Positions 26,301-38,889 of a DNA stretch of 64,000 bases are shown one piece after another; position 1 is the stretch's first letter; every line of letters starts with the position of its first letter. The translations under genes and the position numbers were made by a program. Under the pieces are notes generated by a model. It did not search any database. It was not told the origin of the DNA and saw only the letters and a list, made by a program, of their open reading frames with translations. This DNA is from Sipunculus nudus (taxonomy: Eukaryota; Annelida; Sipuncula; Golfingiida; Sipunculidae): NCBI GenBank assembly GCA_026874595.1, contig CM049307.1, positions 33,522,862-33,586,861 of the forward strand, given 5' to 3'.

Positions 26301-28469
26301 CCAGGTAAAAATTAACCTGTCCAGGTGAATAAAGGCCCTATATAGTTTATCTGGTCCTGGTGTTATTTGACTTGAATGAGGCCCCAGTAATGCTGGTCCC
26401 ATCACAAATACAGGTCTTTGCTAGTGCTGTAACAGCCTTCATATCAAGGTCCATTCCTGTGGATGTAGCCTGCACCATACTCATACTAACCCCCTATTAA
26501 CCTGTCCTAGACAGTCTATTTACTAGCTTGCCCTGTGCCCCCATCTGGATAGGGTCAAGCCACAAGGAGAGTCTCCCAAGAAATGTCAAATTACTTCAAG
26601 GAAGCGTGGGAACCAAAGAACTCTGTACCATTTCAGATTAACGGTCTAGACTGTCTTTCTGATGACTCAACACATAACCTTTTGATTTGTATACCAGGGG
26701 AAACCAAACTTTTTATATATGTTGTTCTCCTTGTTTTATTGGATCTCACATCTTAGCCAGTGCTGGCTTTATTGAAGCCTAGCTGTGTCATAAAAACCAT
26801 TGAACACTTCCGTAGATGCAGACATTCGTTGTTCTTTACATGTTCTTTGTTATAAGTTTTATTTTAAGTGGTTTTGAACATTGCCCTTAGGTGGCACTGA
26901 CAGCTGAAGTTGACTATGAAGGCATAAAGTGTCATTTTGGATGCTCTGTTTTCTAAGGCACTCCAAAGGTCTCCATGTACAATCCTCGCTGTACCACAAA
27001 AGCTAAAAATGAGTCTTCATTGTTATCACCCTGTTAATTAGAGTCTTAAAAATGATAGTTACATAAACAAGGTTCGATAATAACACTTCATAATTGTATG
27101 ACTTTTCTAATATTCATTCAGTAGATGCACCATATGTGGTTCTGCTATCAAAATTTTAGTGTTTTACTTTTAGAGCTTTTACCTATTATTCTTATGGCAA
27201 TGAAGGCAGCTGAGTGTATTGGTAGGTTAGGGATTGAACTGATTAGTCTGTTTAGTCTATGACCAGGTTCTGTAACATATCTTGTGCTTTTACAGGCCTG
27301 GTTGGCCTGTTCCCAGTTAAATGAAATATTAAAGATGTAGCACATGAGTGCGAATCATTCCATAAAATATTGATTGTACTGTAGTGGTAATTTTTTTCTC
27401 TATGTCAGGATTAGTATAAAATAATGTATGTTCTTCACCATAATCACAGGTCATGTAACCTGCAAACTTCACATAGTATATTTTCAGATTTAAAAAATAA
27501 AATTTTAAATGTACAAATTAAGTTTAATTATAAAGTTACAATGCATGACCCCCTAATATTCTAGAAAAAAGATTCTTAGGCAAGATGAACAGTTTTTACC
27601 AAATTTGTTTATGTTGATCCAGGGCTAAATTTGACACTGGATTATGTGTCCTGGACGCACCCCCCCCCCCCCCCCAATTAACCTAAAACCAAACAGCAAA
27701 CCTCTGCCTCCCTATTTATTTTAAGCTCATGTGCATGAAAGTCTAAGATGAACCAAGATCATGCAATGCCAGACTCAAACTAGTGCCTTCCAGTACACTG
27801 GATTATAAATCCAGACAAATATAATGACCACAGGACCACAAAACTGGTCGTTTGATGGTAACAACTGGTATTTATATCTGGTATATAATATTTGTTCCTT
27901 CCTCTAGCTATTTTCAGTGGCATTGTTTGCCTTTAATCATAGGTTCATTCACATATGGAGCATTATCCAATTTTTTGTTCAGCTGTCTTTAATATGGACA
28001 CATCAACCACACTTCAGTTGCTTTTTCCTGTCATGACTGATGGTGACATTATAATGCCTTTGGCAAGGATACTTTCATTTCTCATCATGTTGGCCCAGTG
28101 TTCTTTTAATCTGTAAACAGCCCATGAACAAATGAGCACATCACAGTTATTAAAGTGCCACCATCTTTACAGTTTGGCACCTATTATCACATAGGACACC
28201 AATTAGACACTCTACAAAGTGATTAAGGACTTTCATTTTTTTTATCTTGTTGAGGTTGTACAGTTCCATGATAGTTGTTCAACATCACAGGAAGCTGTGG
28301 TTGTTTACTCACCCTGTACAGCAGAGGTTTGATTCATCTGATAATTTGGTAGGCCAGTAGGGCCTCCCTGTCTTGGAGACCATGCAGCTGACCTATTTGT
28401 TAGAAAACCTGTGAGTTAGCAATGGCACAGCGTCTCCGTGGTCCATATGCCGACATCCATATTTTAATC
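23385..28469. other. Intron sequence with a 16-base poly-C tract
   Basis: No exon recognised. A run of C lies at 27660-27675. The sequence around 27740-27850 has a faint tRNA-like look but no complete box A and box B pair. Confidence 0.5.
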
Positions 28470-29420
28470 CATGCTATCTCAAAAACAGTTGGAGCTAGCA
28501 GGGCCAAATTTTATGGAAGAATCAGTCACGTGTCAAACTTATAGGGTTGAGCTGATTTTGGCGCCGTCTGCATTTATCTGCATTTTACAGGAAAAAGCTA
28601 AAAAATTTTTAAATCTTCTCCTCGGAAACTTTCCAGCCAAATTGTTCAGTATTTAACAGAAATAAGTCCAGAAGCAATCTCTCTCAATTTTGAATGGTTC
28701 CAGTTCGATGATTTTGGGGCGGAGTTCAGGAAGCTGAACTTGGTCATTTGGCCAATAAAGCATACTAAAATGACAGTCTCAGAAACAGCTGGAGCTATCA
28801 TCACAAAATTTTTGCAAAAATGTTGGTCACATGACATATTTAAAAATGAGGTATTGGTGGCGCCACCTGCATCAGCTTTGTGTGTGTGTGGGGGGGGGGG
28901 GGGGAGGGGGTCATCAGTACATTAACAGATAATTTCTCAGACAAGCAGGAGCTGGCATCCCCAATTTTTATGAAAAATTTGTTGCATGTCAAATGTTGTG
29001 GTATTGAGCTTTTTGTGGTGCCACCTGCATCATCTTACATTTTATTGGAAAAAGCTGGAAAAACTTCTTCAGTGAAATCATTCAGCCAAATTGTTTAATA
29101 TTTGAAAGAAATCATACTAGCGATGACTCTCTTGAGTTTGTTCAAATGGTAAATGGTTTGGGTTCAATGAATTTGGCCTACTTACAGGAATTTGAACTTA
29201 ATCATTTGGCTAGCAGAGTTACAGGAATATGAACTTAATCATTTTGCTAAGTAAGCATTCTAAGAAAACTATCTCAGAAACAATAGGAGCTAGCATCACC
29301 AAGTTTGGGCAAATATTGGTTAATGACTCATTTGAAATTGAGGTTTTTGTGGCGCCACTCCCATCAACCTGTTTTTTACGGGTAAAAACCTTGTAATTTT
29401 AGCCTCTCAGGTTTTTATTT
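28470..29420 (+). repeat. Tandem degenerate repeat with GGTGGCGCCACC core (array 1)
   Basis: The phrase CTCAGAAACAGCTGGAGCTA recurs in variant form at about 28478, 28776, 28934 and 29272. It is followed some 80 bases later by a palindromic core: GGCGCC at about 28560, exact GGTGGCGCCACC at 28856-28867, GTGGTGCCACC at about 29016 and GTGGCGCCAC at about 29350. Most core copies are followed by CTGCAT-like and T-rich sequence. A 15-base poly-G run (28890-28904) has grown beside the exact core. All units point the same way. It is non-coding; short ORFs here are fragments. Confidence 0.7.
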
Positions 29421-29618
29421 TGAAGATATTTTATGATGATACTGTCAAGCTGAATTGTTTAATTTTTCACAAGAATTATCCTAGGGTAGGGTTCTCTCAA
29501 ATGTATAAGAATAGATTGAGTGCATTGATTTATGGTAGATTCATAGAAAGCTGAAGTTGGTATTGTGGCCAAGTAAGCCTATATCAAATGAAGGCTGCAA
29601 AAGTCTTCTTCTGCAAAC

Positions 29619-30076
29619 CTGTTGTTTCAATTTTGTAACACTGTACAAAAATTATTTTTTGGTTTTCAAACCAGCTTCTGTGGCTCAGGGGTAGAGCACA
29701 GGACTCAAAGCCAGGAGATTGTGGGTTTGAATCTCAGCCGAGGCGGTGAGGTTTTTCAGAGTCGGTCCCCACCCAGGGTGAGCACTCTGCAGTCTTAATG
29801 GAAAGGCTGTGCCCCACAGCTGTGTATCATTCACATACGAGTGCATCTTTGGCGGTTCCTCGGTGTTAAGATGCCAGGATACAAAATAAATACAATTGGA
29901 AGTGAGTGCTACCACCCGGTCAAGTAGTCCTAAACCAAAATGGAAACTCTGCAGATGTACATACTTAGGTAAAGAATTAGACAAGTCAGCATTAAAAAAT
30001 GGAGGGGTTTACCTCCACCAAAAAAAAAAAAACTGTTGTTTCATTTTTGTTACACTGCACAAAAATTATTTTTAGG
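29619..30076 (+). mobile_element. tRNA-derived SINE flanked by a 44 bp direct repeat
   Basis: The head carries an RNA polymerase III box A (TGGCTCAGGGG from 29681) and a box B (GGTTTGAATCT, 29724-29734), followed by a body without tRNA similarity and an A-rich 3' end (30020-30032). A short hairpin GGAGG/CCTCC lies just before the A tail. The element itself is about 29672-30032. On both sides lies nearly the same 44-mer, beginning CTGTTGTTTCA and ending TTATTTTTNGG (29619-29662 and 30033-30076), with four mismatches. That is much longer than an ordinary SINE target duplication. The 99-codon antisense frame over the body is not a gene. Confidence 0.8.
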
Positions 30077-30362
30077 TAGCCTTTGTTCAATTTTACTTTT
30101 GTGGCTGAAATATTGGACCTTTAACAAAGAAAGGACTTTCAGATTCTTTAGTAAAACAATGCTAGTAAATTTATTGTAGTAACAGATTGAGCTCTGTTGG
30201 TATATAGGCAGAGCTGTACAGGCAACATAAATAATTGGTGTCCATATCCAATTTATGTGCAAGATAAATCCATGAATAAATCATATCTGTAATCTGATTT
30301 TGATTTCAAAAGGCCAACGTTATTATTCTAAACATTTTTGATAAAAAAAGCATTGTAGCCAA

Positions 30363-31065
30363 AGTCTTTTAGTATTTCTAAACAGATTTGACAACAGACC
30401 AAGATTTTGCCTGTATCTGTAAATAGCTTGGCAGACTGCAAACTATTTCTGTTTTGGCAACAGGCCAAGTTTCAGTCTGTATCTATATATAGCTTTGGCA
30501 GACTGCCAACTGTATGAGATTAGGCAAGAGGTCAAGAGTTCAGTCAGTGCAGTCTGGTACAGGTCAAGTGTTCACTCAGTGCAGTAGCTACACCTGTCAT
30601 TTTGCCACCATTGACTTAGGGGCAACTGCCTTCCTTAGCTGAGCTTTGTCAGCTGAATGGACCCAACTCAAGAGAAGTTTGATGTATCTGCTTGAAATAT
30701 TAGCATGTCCATGCATCTTAGATGGCTTTTTCCTTCACAAGACTCGCCACCTACCATGATATTTGCACAGTGTATGTCCCTGCTTATTTCTCAGGGGGAA
30801 TTAGATATATCAGCCTGAAATTGTGCATATCTGTACATCTCAGATAGCTTTATCATAAACTAGATTTGTGGTGCCATCTACAATAGTTCATGGGTTTCAT
30901 GCGTCAGTGCACATAACTCACTTGTTGTTTGAAGTATGTGCCAGAAATTTTACATGTCCATACGTTTCTGATGGCATCCTCATACACAAAACTGATGGTG
31001 CCACCTACAATCATTTTTGTGTTGTGTACATCCATGCCAGTATTTCAGGTGTAACGTTTGTTTAA
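30363..31065 (+). repeat. Degenerate tandem repeats with GGTGCCACCTACA motifs
   Basis: Three layers are visible. A ~90 bp unit (CAACAGRCCAAG, then TGTATCT, ATAGCTT, GGCAGACTGC) occurs twice at about 30387-30515. A ~32 bp unit (AGGTCAAG.GTTCA.TCAGTGCAG) occurs twice at about 30530-30590. A ~125-135 bp unit (GAAATTNNNCATGTCCATRC, then TCTNAGATGGC) occurs three times from about 30679. The last copies carry GTGGTGCCATCTAC and GATGGTGCCACCTAC, linking them to the GGTGGCGCCACC family. Confidence 0.6.
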
Positions 31066-31309
31066 TTGGTGCTTGTACTCAGGTTCAAAATGTTTAGTAC
31101 TTGCTTTGTACATGTATGTGTCACACATGTACTTGAAAAGTAATCAAGTGCTTTTCCAATAATGGTCAAGCATGTTATCTTGGAAGCATTATACCTGATG
31201 TATATCCAATTGCACAGATTTGCCTTAGGCCTATAGGCCTTGTTTCAGAATTATATGATGGTTTCTTATTGATCCTCAACAATGCAGCTGTACTTCTTTA
31301 TGTAACAAA

Positions 31310-31673
31310 TAATCATAAGGTTGCCCGGTTCTAGGGGAAGAGCACAGGACTCAAAGCCATGGTGAGTGCCCTGCAAGCATAATGGGATGGTCATGCCCCA
31401 CGGGCATGTTTCACTCACAAAAGAGTTCGCCTTTGGAGGGTTCCTTGGTGGTATGACCCACCAATGGGGAATGTTTCCTACCCAGGGCCTGCAAGGACAG
31501 TAGTCACCAGGCCTGATTAACACCAGGATATAAAAATGAGAGGAAGCGTTTGCCTACTGTATGCCTTGGCATGTAGTCCTAAATTGGAAAGGAATTCTGC
31601 AGATGTACACACTTAGTTAAGCTAGCATTAAAGATTAGAAGCAGTCCCCTCCAACAACAAACAGTAATCATAA
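31310..31673 (+). mobile_element. Second, internally deleted copy of the same SINE
   Basis: It shares with the SINE at 29672 the head (AGAGCACAGGACTCAAAGCC), the body (TGCCCCACnG, CATTCAC/TCACTCAC, GGnGGTTCCT) and the tail (CCCCTCCA). The head is mutated and the interval that held box B is missing, so it should not be transcribable by polymerase III. TAATCATAA flanks both ends (31310-31318 and 31665-31673) and is a plausible target duplication. Confidence 0.7.
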
Positions 31674-32990
31674 TATTTGACAGTTTTGAAGTTTTGATAA
31701 ATCTCTGAGAACACTGTGAACTTGTTAGTTAGTATTCATCAGGAAACCAAAATTTAATCAAATTCACCAGACAATTGACTAAAATTTACCAGGCTCATAT
31801 AACTACAAATACTACAGGCTTCAGATCTATGGTTCCATTATAATCTACTCCCTGCTTTAGTGAAAGCATGTGTTTTTGAATGTACATAATAAGGGATGCT
31901 ATCTCTGGATCCCCCACTGTGTGATGTAATATAACCCTTTGACATGAAGCCATAGAAATAAAGACTGCCAGAAAAAAAAAGAAAGGCAATTTCCTACACA
32001 AGGCTAGTACCTGTACAGTAAGCTAATACTTCTATCAGTGGATATCAAATGATGACCTTAATAGCATGCAAGACTGGATACCTGATTCCAGTATGTTAAG
32101 GTTTTAGAAGATCCCTGGAAGACAAGTCTTTGAGCCACTTTAACACATTTGCCATTTCACTAAGTCATTGTTCATTACAGGGAAGACAACCTACCCTCAC
32201 ACGGTCTGAAATAAGTCACCACCCATTAAGACTAAGCGCTTAAACTGTCGAAAGACAGAGAAAAATTGTTCATATACTCATACACAAGAAACTGATTGAA
32301 CATAAAGCATGTCTTGCTTGAGGTTTGTTCAGTCCTTGAGCTGCCTGCAATTATGCAGTGTTCACAACTGTGCTTTGCAGTTGGTATTATTCAGGAATCT
32401 GACATGTACAGAGACATTATGTATGTGTATTGTAGCATAATCTATTCCCTCATGAACACAGTGCCTTGCTGATCACAACTACTTTTTAAGCTGTCATTCT
32501 AACGAGAGACCAGGTAGCCTAGTAATGTGTGGTATATGTGGACTATTATGCTCAGCTTCAGAGGAGCCTTTTATTTATACGTAAAATGACAGAAACCTGC
32601 CACAACCAAATGAACATCCATTACATGCTCCAAATCCTGAAGGTGTTGTCCTTTTGTACTGTGGTAAATGGCGAGAAATGCAGTGTAAACAGATATGCAT
32701 CTGTGTGTTTTTATCTGGTAATTTGATTGTTTCACGCAGATTAAATTGATAATTTTGTTAATACAGTAATACATGACTGTATTGTTGCTGCATGGTTCTC
32801 AAAGTAGCAACCTAGCTATAATGGTGACCTCATGTTCACCTCAAAACAGTCCCTCACCTGCATATTCTGCAACTAAAATCAGAAAAAAATAGAATACGGG
32901 TAGTCGACAAGTGACTACATGTATCCGCCAAAACCAGTTGGGACGGGTGAAGTGAGGCATGGATTGAGTGTCAAGGGGAAATAGAGAGAG
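31674..32990. other. Intron sequence, no recognised feature
   Basis: Short unrelated frames on both strands, with no motif, RNA or transposon end recognised. Confidence 0.5.
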
Positions 32991-34560
32991 CTGGACCTGG
33001 AATCTTCTCACTTTACATCCAGAGAGGTCCATGTAAAGTTTCCTTGGAAACCTAGAATTAGGTCTCTAATACCCATATTCTTCAAGCTATGGGGCTCCGA
33101 AGTACCCCCTAGAATAATAAAAAATTTGATACAAAAGCTCAAATATCTGAACAACTAATGCATTGATCATGATGATTCTTTGCATGGATATTGATCAGGC
33201 AGTGATTCATCAGTTTCTGCAGACTGGTGCCGCCATCTGTATTTTTTTTCTTTTTTTTTACGATTTTTTTTCTCTATTTTGAGACCTTAAAAGATGCCGT
33301 CATCTGTTAACAGGGCACAATCATAAACTCCTGACCTGGAATCTTCTTATTGTACATCCAGATAGGTCCATGAAAAGTTTCCTTGGATAAATGGAATTAG
33401 GTCTCTGTTACTGATATTCTTCAAGCTATGGGAATCTCAAGTACACCCACTCCCCCCCCCCCCCCCCAATTACGAAAAATTTGATACAAAGGCTCAAGTA
33501 TCTTAACAACTAATGCATTGATCACCATGATTATTTGCATGGAGATTGATCATGGGGTGTTACATCATTATTTGCAGAATGGTGGCCCCACCTGTATTTT
33601 TTTATTTTTTACGATTTATTCCTTTCTTTGAGACCTTAAAAGATGCTGTCATCTGTTAACAGGGCACAAGTCGTAACAACTAGACTTAGAATCTTCTGTC
33701 TTGACATGCAGGGAGGCCCTTGAAAAGTCTCCTTGGAATCCTGGAATTAGAATAATAGAAATTTTTATACAAAAGCTCCAGTATCTGAACAACTGTTGCA
33801 TTGATCACCCTGATTCTTTGCATGCATATTCATCTTGGAGTGTTTCATCAGTTCTTGGGGACTGGTGGCACCACCTTAATTTTTTTTTTAATTTTAACAC
33901 ATTTTTTTCTCTATTTTTTAGACCTTCAAAGATGTGATCGTCTGTTAACTTGGCACAAATTGTAACCAATGGTCCTAGAATCTTCAAACTTGACATCCAG
34001 GGAGGTCTGTGAAAAATATCCTTGGAGACTTGAAATTAGGTCTCTGTTACCCATATTCTCTGAGCTATTGGGCTTATAAGCACACCCCAGCATAATTAAA
34101 AATTTGATACCAAAGCAGGGCATAAATCATAAACATTGGACCTGGAATCTTCTAACCTAAAATCCAGGGAGGTCTATGAAAAGTCTCCTTGGAAACGTGA
34201 ATTTAGGTCTCATTGATTATCAATGGCCAAGTATTACTTCATCTGTTACCTATATTTTCTGAGCTATGGGGCTTATAAGCACCCCTCAAAATAATTGAAA
34301 TTTGATTAAAAAGTTGGGCCCAGGATCTTCTAACTTGACATCCTGGGAACTCCTCAAAAGTTCTTCCCAGAAACATGAAATTGGGTCACAGTGACCTTTA
34401 TTATCAGAGTTTTGGCGTATGTTTGAGCACCCCAGAAATAATGCAAAAACCACACAAAAATTGCCAGATTCCTCATGAAAGGCTGGTTGGATTGTCATCA
34501 AATTTGTTGTGCTTATGGGTCTTGATGAACTTAAGCTAATATGCATGAACAATAATGCCA
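32991..34560 (+). repeat. Tandem degenerate repeat with GGTGGCGCCACC-type core (array 2)
   Basis: The phrase GACCTGGAATCTTCT, then ACATCCAGGGAGGTC, then GAAAAGTCTCCTTGGAAAC recurs in variant form at about 32993, 33339, 33683, 33970, 34139 and 34316. The first two steps are about 345 bases and later ones are shorter because of deletions. The longer units also carry AATTTGATACAAAAGCTC and a core variant (GGTGCCGCCATC, GGTGGCCCCACC, GGTGGCACCACC). The second unit contains a 16-base poly-C tract (33452-33467) where the others have only four or five C. All units are in + orientation. No coding potential. Confidence 0.75.
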
Positions 34561-37034
34561 CCTACATTAACTTAATTAGTTGTCTGTGCAAGGACATATT
34601 ATCAACATGTCAGTTGGCTTAGCGTCATGACCCATAGGTCACTTGTTAATGTATGTTATAAAGCTAAACAAGGGCTACATTTGTGCGTAATATTTTTCCT
34701 GATTGGTCAAACCAGTCCGAAGATATGTGGGTTAATGTGTCAAAACAGACACACAGATGGACGCACTGGAGAGAGGAAAGGTCAGAGGTCAACGCAAAAT
34801 ATTTTGGCACCAGTTCACATGTGACCCGATAATCGTGTAAAGGTTTGGAAAAGTGGTCCCACAGTTCTATTCCTGAAATGAACGCCGCCGCGGCGAAACC
34901 CGGTCAAAAACAAAGTATCCTTTCTCCTTCCTGCACTACTATAATTGACCTGTGGATGGTCCTGTCTTTTGATATTCACTAGTAAGTTATGTTTAGCACA
35001 CTGTAGATTTTTTTTTTCACATTAAAGGATTTTGCAAACTGAACAAATGGACAAATAGAACTAACATATCTGCTGTGGTTTGTAGGTCTGATCCACAGTG
35101 TACTGGTATATTAGGCAGATTATTCCATAATTTATTTCATTATATGAATATGAGTGTGATATGGATATCAGATGTCTTCTAGGTTTGGTGCAATTACAAC
35201 ATAAATAGATGTATCAGAGACTGAACAACTTGCATAGTTCCTCAAAAATACCAACCACCTTCCGACCAATTAAGTATTATTTCTCAAATATTGTTAATTG
35301 ATTGACTTTGAGTTTTCAAAGTGTTGACAGTAAATGTTGAACAATCAGTAACAGGCCTATACTGATTTAATATACTTTTTAAAAAATTGATGACATAGTT
35401 GATCAGAAAAGATCAAACAGTATCATCTTAAATGTGTATAGATGTTTGAATACTGTTGTTTTATAATTCAACCATCTGGTCTATATACAGTATATAATAC
35501 ATAAAGAATATATAACACATACAGAGTCTGCATCAAAGTTTGTTACAAAATAGATCTAGACAGTAGAGATAGATATAGATTGATCCCTGATGGATAGCGT
35601 GGGCCAACTAGGGCAAATATCCAGTGACATTGGAACAGCATTCCAATTAGCTCAACTGGGAAAAATAGCTAGATATCACGAAATTACAGTCTCATTTATT
35701 ACACATAGACCTGCTGTTACCCAGCCTCATCAACTAGCTTTGTTGGGGCAACATTTTTTTTCATTTATGCACATACGCTGACAAACGACAGCTTCAGGCA
35801 ACTGGTGCATTTAGCTGCCCACAGATAATTTGTCATATGTCAGATTGTCATATGGTCAGAATTTAGACCTTTTCCATCTCACAAGCGCCACCTGTCAGTG
35901 ATGTCTGACACTGAGGGTTCAGGGCAGTTGTACTTACATGAAATTTATAATTTGTTATATTTCAAATGTTAAAAGTTAAAAATTGTATCTTATCTTTAAT
36001 GGTAAGGCTACCACCAGATATTTCAGAGATTCAGAATTTTACTTAACAAAAATCACTTTACCCAAACACTGTAGCTGAACATTACATACAGGGCACATGC
36101 TTGTGGAAAACATCTATTTTATAAGCTGTGTACATTTTCTGTTACCATCCACTAACTCAAGGTTGGTTGAAATGGACAGTCAGGTGCTTGAATAAAAAGA
36201 GTGAAAGGAGGAATTTGTTTGCAATATGTTATGGACCTAAATCATGAATTTGTAAGTCATGTACTAACAGGCATCTAAGTTTCAGCGATATACAACCATT
36301 GATATACATGCTGCTTTAGAGAAATGGACACCAGGGGGCGCAGCAAACTTAGGTCACTTCATGTTGTCTCCTGTGATAAAAATTTTTGTGATTCGGTTCA
36401 CCATATGAGAAACATTTTCTGTCATCTTTTAAGGTTTATCTGTTTATTCCCAGAGATTGTTTTGGTCTGGATTAACTATTATATTTTATTCCACAATTTA
36501 TCTGCATGGTAAGAGGAGTACCAGTGTATCAACTTGTCTACATGTGAATGGGATATTTTTATCATTTGAATACCATGCAGAACAGTATTTTCTTTGATGT
36601 ATTTATAATTCTGTGTGGTATACATATAGTTCAATTCTTTCATCCTGTCTTTTGTAACTATTAAGTTTGTTATGTGAACTGATCCGATGGTGGAGCATCC
36701 ACTGTCAACCATCCACCATCTACTATTTGTTACCAAATATCTCCACTGCCACTGCATCTATCTTTATGAAGGCTTATTAATCATGAATATACAGCTTAAT
36801 TTTACCTATTTTGACTGAATTGTCTTCTTGCAAATTAATCTTTTCCCAGTTATTAATCAATATTAATATTTTAACTCTCACATACTACTATTAGGTAACA
36901 GTTCCTTAGAGAAAGTGAAATAAAATGACAATGAATTGGGTTAAATAATTTTTAATATGGCATTTTTATGGAACTTTAAATTAAGTAAATTGCAAAATTT
37001 AAAATTTGATACATTTGCAAATTAATGTTTGTTA
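34561..37034. other. Intron sequence with a small CpG-rich patch
   Basis: No gene recognised. The 25 bases from 34881 contain CGCCGCCGCGGCG, an unusual cluster of CpG in otherwise CpG-poor sequence. A perfect AGGTCA-G-AGGTCA direct repeat lies just upstream at 34779-34791. Confidence 0.5.
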
Positions 37035-37800
37035 CCAAATCCCTCAGGAATGGTTGCAGCCATGAGCACCAGTTTTCTAAGTAAGGTTGATCTTGTAACT
37101 GCCATGTGATTATTAGCTAGTGGTGGTGCCACCTATGTTGACCTACTATATCTGATGGCTGAAATGATATTATCCACTTTTCTGCAGTTCAGTCAGAAAA
37201 AAATTAACTTTTTACCTCTCATTTCATATTTAAAACTTCTCTACAGAAAGGGAATTGTATGAGCATGAATTGAGTCATTTTTTTTCAAAATGGAAACTGT
37301 ATGGAACTTCAAATTTGGTTAGTCAGAAAATGTAACAGTTCATGTGTAAGTGTGTAATGTCTGTTGTCAATTATCTAAAGAATAAAACAGTTGCAGCTAT
37401 AAGCACTAAACATCACTAAATAAACGAATATCACCATGTGACTTGTATGTGATTTTGAGCTGCTTCATTGAAGCACCTGTAGTGCCCCATATGTTGACCT
37501 ATACTTTCAGATACTTAAAATTATATTTCCCCACTTCTTCCTTAGTAAGCCAGAAACAATTAACACATCATGATAAGCTATTCTTTTAGGCAAGTGAAAT
37601 TGTATGAGTAGGAACTGAGTTTTATTATTTTTTAAAATTCTATTTTCAAAATTCTTTTTTCATGGAATTTCATGGATCATAAATTTTATGAATTCATGTG
37701 ACTGCATAAATAGTGTAATGACTGTCACCAAATATCTCAGGAGTTGCTGCATGTCATTGGTATAAAGCTGATATAAATTACAAATGGCACCACCTATGTT
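37035..37800 (+). repeat. Tandem degenerate repeat with GGTGGCGCCACC-type core (array 3)
   Basis: Three units start near 37035, 37368 and 37727 (AAATNTCTCAGGANTNGTTGCAGC). Each is followed by a core variant: GGTGGTGCCACCTATGTTGA at about 37122, a decayed copy near 37478, and ATGGCACCACCTATGTTAGA at about 37782. Unit spacing is 330-360 bases. Orientation is the same as in arrays 1 and 2. Confidence 0.65.
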
Positions 37801-37838
37801 AGACTACTTTAGAAATGCAACATTCAGATTCACTGTTT

Positions 37839-38386
37839 TTATACGCCTGTCATATGACCAGAATGTAATGGTGTACCCACTATCAGTCAGTCTGTCCGTC
37901 TGTCTGTTAACTTTTAATGTTGCCGCGATAACTTACTTGGGTTTTTATGGATTTTCACGAAACTCACCGTAACTACTAACCAACAGATTATCTGGCCCGA
38001 GTTCGACTATGAGCATTATCCAAGCATATTTAATAAGGTCACGGTCACTAGGCTACTTTGTGGTGTCACCGCGATAACCTTCGAAGAATATGTAGGATTT
38101 TGATAAAACTCATCAGAAATGTTAATAAAAAAAATCTCGCCTAAGTTCGATTTTTCAGCAAAATCCATGCATATTTAATAAGGTCAGAGGTTACTGCACT
38201 TTGGAGGCACCCTGGTGACCTTGGTAACCAAAAATCCTATGGATTTTCATGAAACTCATTATCCATATTTACCAATAGAGTTTCTCACCTAAATTACCGT
38301 CTCATCAAAATCCATGCATATTTAATGAGGTCAGAGGTCACCAGATACACAACTAGCATATTATGCACGTTTGCGGTGCACTTGTT
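37839..38386 (+). mobile_element. Low-copy interspersed element, copy A
   Basis: It starts ATACGCCTGTCATATGACC and ends GTTTGCGGTGCACTTGT. It is clearly alignable with copy B at 46787-47314. Inside are three imperfect ~145-150 bp subunits, each with a CGCGATAAC/GGTAACC start, TGGATTTTCAYGAAACTCA, and TCCATGCATATTTAATAAGGTCA. AGGTCAGAGGTCA occurs in the last subunit (38328-38340). Known to me only as a repeat type common in bivalve-like genomes. It has no coding capacity and no superfamily could be assigned. Confidence 0.7.
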
Positions 38387-38889
38387 ATTTTATGGTTACC
38401 CACTATCATGCCCAGTTTGGCATTATTTTAAACTTGTTTATGACAAGCAGATAGCCTTGTTCTGCTCAGCGTTAAAGGGTTTATTTACATCCCTGTGGAT
38501 TCATAGTTAAGGATCGATATTACCAGAATCTTTATTTGAAGAATATGGCTTAACATGTTGTTTTCAAGCAGTAGAAACACAGGGCAAAAAGTGCAGATAT
38601 GACAGCATGTTGATTGGCACCTGTCACTATTACCTTGGAAACGTACAGACTGATAAAATATAGATCTGTGCAAGTGACTATGCATGCCATTGACTTATGT
38701 GCCTTTTTTTCATCCTGTTAACCTGCATTGGATCAATATGTTTTAATGAGCTGCTGTAACTATATGCCATGGTGCTTCCACCTCAAGTGTACATTCCATA
38801 TTTTACAGAAGTAAACCAGTATGCACACAAAGTAGATGAGAAACAGTCTTTCAATAATACAATGAATGTACATCAAAATTTAATACAAT
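38387..38889. other. Intron sequence, no recognised feature
   Basis: Nothing recognised apart from short random frames. Confidence 0.5.

Noticed and set aside
29685-29984. 99-codon - strand ORF
   Set aside because: It lies entirely in the body of a tRNA-derived SINE and is antisense to it.
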